Shown here: positions 6,799 through 9,408 of the stretch, in pieces | Layout of the letters: each line of letters starts with the position of its first letter | How positions within the stretch are numbered: position 1 is the stretch's first letter | Assembly: GCA_007127935.1 (NCBI GenBank) | Contig: SKYL01000064.1 | Location: forward strand, 1 to 9,408 | Source of the DNA: Halorhodospira sp. | GTDB taxonomy: Bacteria; Pseudomonadota; Gammaproteobacteria; Nitrococcales; Halorhodospiraceae | DNA length: 9,408 nt | Reading direction: 5' to 3' | Translations under genes and position numbers: made by a program | The notes under the pieces: generated by a model | What the model was told of the DNA's origin: nothing | Databases searched by the model: none | The model's input: the letters and a program-made list of their open reading frames with translations, nothing else

Positions 6799-7985
6799 GG
6801 CGATTCCTCCCCGGGGCGGCGCCCGTCGGCCCGGGCCCGCTGCAACTCGCAACCGGCCCGCAACAGAAGCCCGACCATCACCCCGGTGGCCAAGGCGCTG
6901 CTGCCGCCGTAGCTGACCAGCGGCAGCGTCAACCCCTTGGTGGGCAACAAGCCCATGGCCACACCCATGTTGATGAACGCCTGCAGTCCAAGGCTCAACC
7001 CCGCGCCCCACGCCACGAATCCGGCGAAGGGCAAGCCGTGCCGATGGCAGGCGCGTCCGGTGAGCAGGGCGCGGCTGGCGACGAAGGCGAACAGCCCCAC
7101 CACCACCGCGATGCCCACCAGGCCGAACTCTTCGGCCAGCACCGAGAAGACGAAGTCGGTATGGGCCTCCGGCAGGTAGAAGAGCTTCTGGACCCCGTTG
7201 CCGAGGCCGACCCCCCACCACTCGCCCCGGCCGATGGCGATCAGGGACTGCGTCAATTGGAAGCCGGTGGCGAAGGGGTCGGACCACGGGTCCATGAAGG
7301 CGGTGACCCGCTGCCAGCGGTAGGGGGAGTAGACCACCAGCGACGCCGCCGCGGCCCCCAGCACCGCCACCAGGGCCAGGAAGCGCCACAGGGGTACGCC
7401 GGCCAGGAAGAGCAGGCCCAACGCCATCGCCAACAGCAGCAGCGCGGTGCCGAAATCGGGCTGCAACAACAAGAGAAACCCGCAGACGCCGAAGAGCGCC
7501 ACCGGCAACAGAAAGGCCACCGTCGACTCCCGCACCTCGCGCCCCCGGCGCACCAGGTAACCGGCGAGGTAGAGCATCAACAAAACCTTCGCCCCCTCCG
7601 CCACCTGGAAGTTGAAGACCCCCAGGGGGATCCAGCGCACGGCGCCGTTGACCTCCCGGCCGACACCGGGCACCAGCACCATCAACAACAGCAGCATGGC
7701 CAGCGCCAGGAGCGCCGGGCCGCCCCGCTCCCAGTTCACCAACGGCACCTGGATCATGGCGTAGGCCACGCCGGCGGCCAGGAGCATGAAGACGGCTTGG
7801 CGCTTCAGGTAGTAGAAGGCGTCGCCGGTGGCCTGTTCCGCCACCGAGACCGACGCCGACGCCACCATGACCACCCCGATTAAGGCGATGGCCCCCAGCG
7901 CGGCCAGCAAGGCGTGGTCCAGATGCTCCCACGCCGCGGGTTCCACGGCATCCCGGGGCATTCCGGTAACGGTGAGGTCAGCCAT
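6795..7985 (-). CDS. ftsW: Septal peptidoglycan polymerase FtsW (SEDS family)
   Basis: FtsW is the integral membrane SEDS glycosyltransferase that polymerises lipid II at the septum, working with the transpeptidase FtsI. The product has 396 residues (E. coli 414). It is mostly hydrophobic, and about ten membrane segments can be drawn, for example near 24-44, 65-81, 89-107, 155-175, 178-195, 199-219, 283-306 and 352-377. SEDS signatures are RWIPLG at 117-122, LLLLQPDFGTA at 171-181, and GVGLGNGVQKLFYLPEAHTDFVFSVLAEE, which runs from 258 to 286 and carries Asp277, the position matching the proposed catalytic Asp297 of E. coli FtsW. LLPTKGLTLPLVSYGGSS runs from 346 to 363. The position between murD and murG and this set of motifs favour FtsW over RodA. 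The ATG at 7985 overlaps murD by eight bases and has a near-perfect AAGGAGGTG upstream. The stop overlaps the murG GTG. Confidence 0.97.
   Translation of the reverse strand: MADLTVTGMPRDAVEPAAWEHLDHALLAALGAIALIGVVMVASASVSVAEQATGDAFYYLKRQAVFMLLAAGVAYAMIQVPLVNWERGGPALLALAMLLLLMVLVPGVGREVNGAVRWIPLGVFNFQVAEGAKVLLMLYLAGYLVRRGREVRESTVAFLLPVALFGVCGFLLLLQPDFGTALLLLAMALGLLFLAGVPLWRFLALVAVLGAAAASLVVYSPYRWQRVTAFMDPWSDPFATGFQLTQSLIAIGRGEWWGVGLGNGVQKLFYLPEAHTDFVFSVLAEEFGLVGIAVVVGLFAFVASRALLTGRACHRHGLPFAGFVAWGAGLSLGLQAFINMGVAMGLLPTKGLTLPLVSYGGSSALATGVMVGLLLRAGCELQRARADGRRPGEESP
6804..6812 (-). promoter_or_regulatory. Ribosome binding site of murG at its GTG start
   Basis: GGGGAGGAA, with its GGAGG core seven bases before the GTG at 6798, lies inside the final codons of ftsW. 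It supports the non-ATG start and translational coupling to ftsW. Confidence 0.75.
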
Positions 7986-9348
7986 CGCCCACCACCTCCT
8001 TCACCGCCGCCCGGAAGGCCTCGCCGCGGGCCTCGAAGCCGGTGAACTGATCAAAACTGGCACAAGCCGGCGACAGCAATACCGCGTCGCCGGGCCGGGC
8101 CAGCCGCGCCGCTTGGTCCACGGCAGCGGTGAGATCGGACACCCGGACGATGTCCGCCGCCGCCCCGGCCAGCGCGTCGGCCAGCAACGGCGCATCACGG
8201 CCGAAGAGGACCACCGCCCGGGCGCACCCGCGGACCGCCTGCGCCAACGGGCGGAAATCGGCGCCCTTACCGTCACCGCCCGCCAACAGGACCGCCGGCC
8301 TGCCGATTCCCACCAGGGCGGCGGCGGCGGCCCCGACGTTGGTAGCCTTGGAGTCGTTGATCCAAACCACCCCATCCCGCTCGATCACGCGCTCCATCCG
8401 GTGCGGCAGGCCCGCGAATCGGGCCAAGACCGTCTGCTGGACGGCCGCCGGCACCCCGATCCGGTCCGCCAAAGCCATGGCGGCCAACGCATTGACGACA
8501 TTGTGACGCCCTTGGAGCCGAACCTGGGCGAGAGGCATCAACGGCCGGCCGCGGGCGGCCAGGGCCGGACCGTCCGGGGTCCCGGTTAAACCGTAATCGA
8601 CGCCCTCTGCGGTGCGCGCCGAGAGCAGCAGACGGCCCGCGCCGGTCCGGGCGGCCATGGCCGCCACCCACGGATCGTCCATGTTCAAGACCGCCCAGCG
8701 GGCCCCGTCCAAGATCCGCTCCTTGACCGCGGCGTACTCCTCGAAATCCTGGTAGCGGTCCATATGGTCTTCGGTGATGTTGAGCACCACCGACGCCAAG
8801 GGGTTCCACCCGCTCACCGCCTCCAATTGGAAGCTGGAGACCTCCAGGACGTAGGCCGCGGGCGCTGGATCACGCAGCAGATCGAGGGCCGGGGTGCCCA
8901 GGTTGCCGCCCACGGCGGCGTCGATGCCGGCCTCCGCCGCCATCTCCCCCACCAGGGTGACCACGGTACTCTTGCCGTTGGAGCCGGTCACCGCCACCAC
9001 CGGGGCATTGGCCGCAGCGGAGAAAAGGGTCAACTCACCGCTCACCGTCACCCCGGCGCGCACGGCGGTGACCAGCGGCGCTTCCCGCGGGTCGACACCT
9101 GGACTCAGAATGACGCGCTCGGCGCTTGCCAGGAGTTCGGTATCCAGCCCGCCGAGGCACGTCTCCACCTCCGGGTGGTCCCGGGTCAGCTCATCCAGAC
9201 GCGGCGGACGATGGCGGCTGTCGGTCACCACCACCGTGAGGCCCAGACGGCGCAGATGGCGGACGCACGCCATGCCGGTGGCGCCCAGCCCCACCACGGC
9301 CGTGTAGCCGGGGGCAATACCAGGCGAATTGGAGAACACCGCGGCCAT
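7978..9348 (-). CDS. murD: UDP-N-acetylmuramoyl-L-alanine--D-glutamate ligase MurD
   Basis: MurD adds D-glutamate to UDP-MurNAc-L-Ala in the cytoplasm, using ATP. The product has 456 residues (E. coli 438). The UDP-binding domain shows VVGLGATGMACVRHL at 18-32 and ILSPGVD at 80-86. The ATPase domain has the P-loop TGSNGKSTVV at 121-130, GGNLGTPALDLL at 147-158 and EVSSFQLE at 169-176. LNITEDHMDRY is at 189-199, and Lys209 in YAAVKERI fits the carbamylated lysine. The C-terminal domain has GLPHRME at 313-319, NDSKATN at 331-337, LAGGDGKGADF at 355-365 and LLSPACASFDQF at 424-435; the NDSKATN and SFDQF motifs are specific to MurD. The ATG at 9348 shares one base with the mraY stop (TGATG) and has AAGG upstream. 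A TTG one codon earlier is also possible but less likely. The end overlaps ftsW by eight bases. Confidence 0.98.
   Translation of the reverse strand: MAAVFSNSPGIAPGYTAVVGLGATGMACVRHLRRLGLTVVVTDSRHRPPRLDELTRDHPEVETCLGGLDTELLASAERVILSPGVDPREAPLVTAVRAGVTVSGELTLFSAAANAPVVAVTGSNGKSTVVTLVGEMAAEAGIDAAVGGNLGTPALDLLRDPAPAAYVLEVSSFQLEAVSGWNPLASVVLNITEDHMDRYQDFEEYAAVKERILDGARWAVLNMDDPWVAAMAARTGAGRLLLSARTAEGVDYGLTGTPDGPALAARGRPLMPLAQVRLQGRHNVVNALAAMALADRIGVPAAVQQTVLARFAGLPHRMERVIERDGVVWINDSKATNVGAAAAALVGIGRPAVLLAGGDGKGADFRPLAQAVRGCARAVVLFGRDAPLLADALAGAAADIVRVSDLTAAVDQAARLARPGDAVLLSPACASFDQFTGFEARGEAFRAAVKEVVGDG
7993..8001 (-). promoter_or_regulatory. Ribosome binding site of ftsW
   Basis: AAGGAGGTG, a nine-base match to the anti-Shine-Dalgarno region, lies seven bases before the ATG at 7985, inside the end of murD. 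It is the best ribosome binding site in the window. Confidence 0.75.
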
Positions 9349-9408
9349 CAACGCACCTTCAACATGGCGAGCCCCACCAGGACCAGGATTACGGTGACGA
9401 TCCAGAAA
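9348..9408 (-). CDS. mraY: MraY, C-terminal end (cut by window edge)
   Basis: MraY is the polytopic membrane enzyme that transfers phospho-MurNAc-pentapeptide to undecaprenyl phosphate, forming lipid I. Only the last 19 codons and the TGA stop are in the window, reading FWIVTVILVLVGLAMLKVR. A final hydrophobic helix that ends in L-K-V-R at the stop codon is the characteristic C-terminus of gammaproteobacterial MraY, and the position just before murD is its usual place. The fragment is short, so identity rests on this tail and on gene order. It would be refuted only if the frame beyond the right edge did not encode a MraY. Confidence 0.9.
   Translation of the reverse strand, partial: FWIVTVILVLVGLAMLKVR

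Noticed and set aside
7038..7883. + strand open frame of 281 codons, very rich in Gln and His
   Set aside because: The composition is what the reverse complement of hydrophobic membrane-segment codons (Leu, Val, Ala) of ftsW gives. There is no independent support for a protein.
6799..7932. Minus-strand open frame running into murG from inside ftsW, suggesting a longer fused protein
   Set aside because: The upstream part is ftsW read in the wrong phase, giving Gly-, Arg- and Ala-rich noise. The real MurG starts at the GTG at 6798, behind a strong ribosome binding site.
1..9408. Mobile element, CRISPR array, tRNA or phage-like insertion
   Set aside because: The window is filled almost completely by colinear dcw genes with uniform composition. 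No spaced repeats, transposase or integrase motifs or tRNA-like cloverleaf were seen.

Overview
The window is a stretch of the conserved division and cell wall (dcw) gene cluster of a high-GC bacterium. Every gene I can support lies on the minus strand and is read from the right edge to the left. In order of transcription they are mraY (last 19 codons only), murD, ftsW, murG, murC, murB, ddl, ftsQ, ftsA and ftsZ (first 119 codons only). No RNA genes, mobile elements, CRISPR arrays or foreign-looking insertions were seen.

Organism: base content is roughly two-thirds GC by eye, and codon third positions are strongly G/C. The gene order with murB and ddl between murC and ftsQ, the type II-like MurB of about 300 residues, and the FtsZ, FtsA and MraY terminal sequences point to a proteobacterium. 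A gammaproteobacterium of the purple-sulfur or halophilic kind is most likely. This is an inference from family resemblance, and genus cannot be named.

Layout: positions 9408 to 2447 (mraY to ddl) hold the cytoplasmic peptidoglycan precursor enzymes together with the septal glycan polymerase FtsW. Adjacent genes there overlap by 1 to 14 bases, so the upstream block has no untranslated spacers. ddl also overlaps ftsQ by 4 bases. A 14-base gap then precedes ftsA. An 84-85 base spacer carrying a strong hairpin precedes ftsZ, and this is the only real non-coding stretch in the window.

How the genes work together: MurB reduces UDP-GlcNAc-enolpyruvate to UDP-MurNAc, MurC adds L-Ala, MurD adds D-Glu, and Ddl makes the D-Ala-D-Ala dipeptide used later by MurF. 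MraY moves the MurNAc-pentapeptide onto undecaprenyl phosphate to give lipid I, MurG adds GlcNAc to give lipid II, and FtsW polymerises lipid II at the septum. FtsQ, FtsA and FtsZ belong to the divisome that positions and activates this synthesis. MurE, MurF, FtsL and FtsI are not in the window; in this cluster type they normally lie upstream of mraY, beyond the right edge.

I found no undescribed system. The points worth a second look are small regulatory ones: the hairpin and AT-rich patch before ftsZ, and two equally good start sites in murB.
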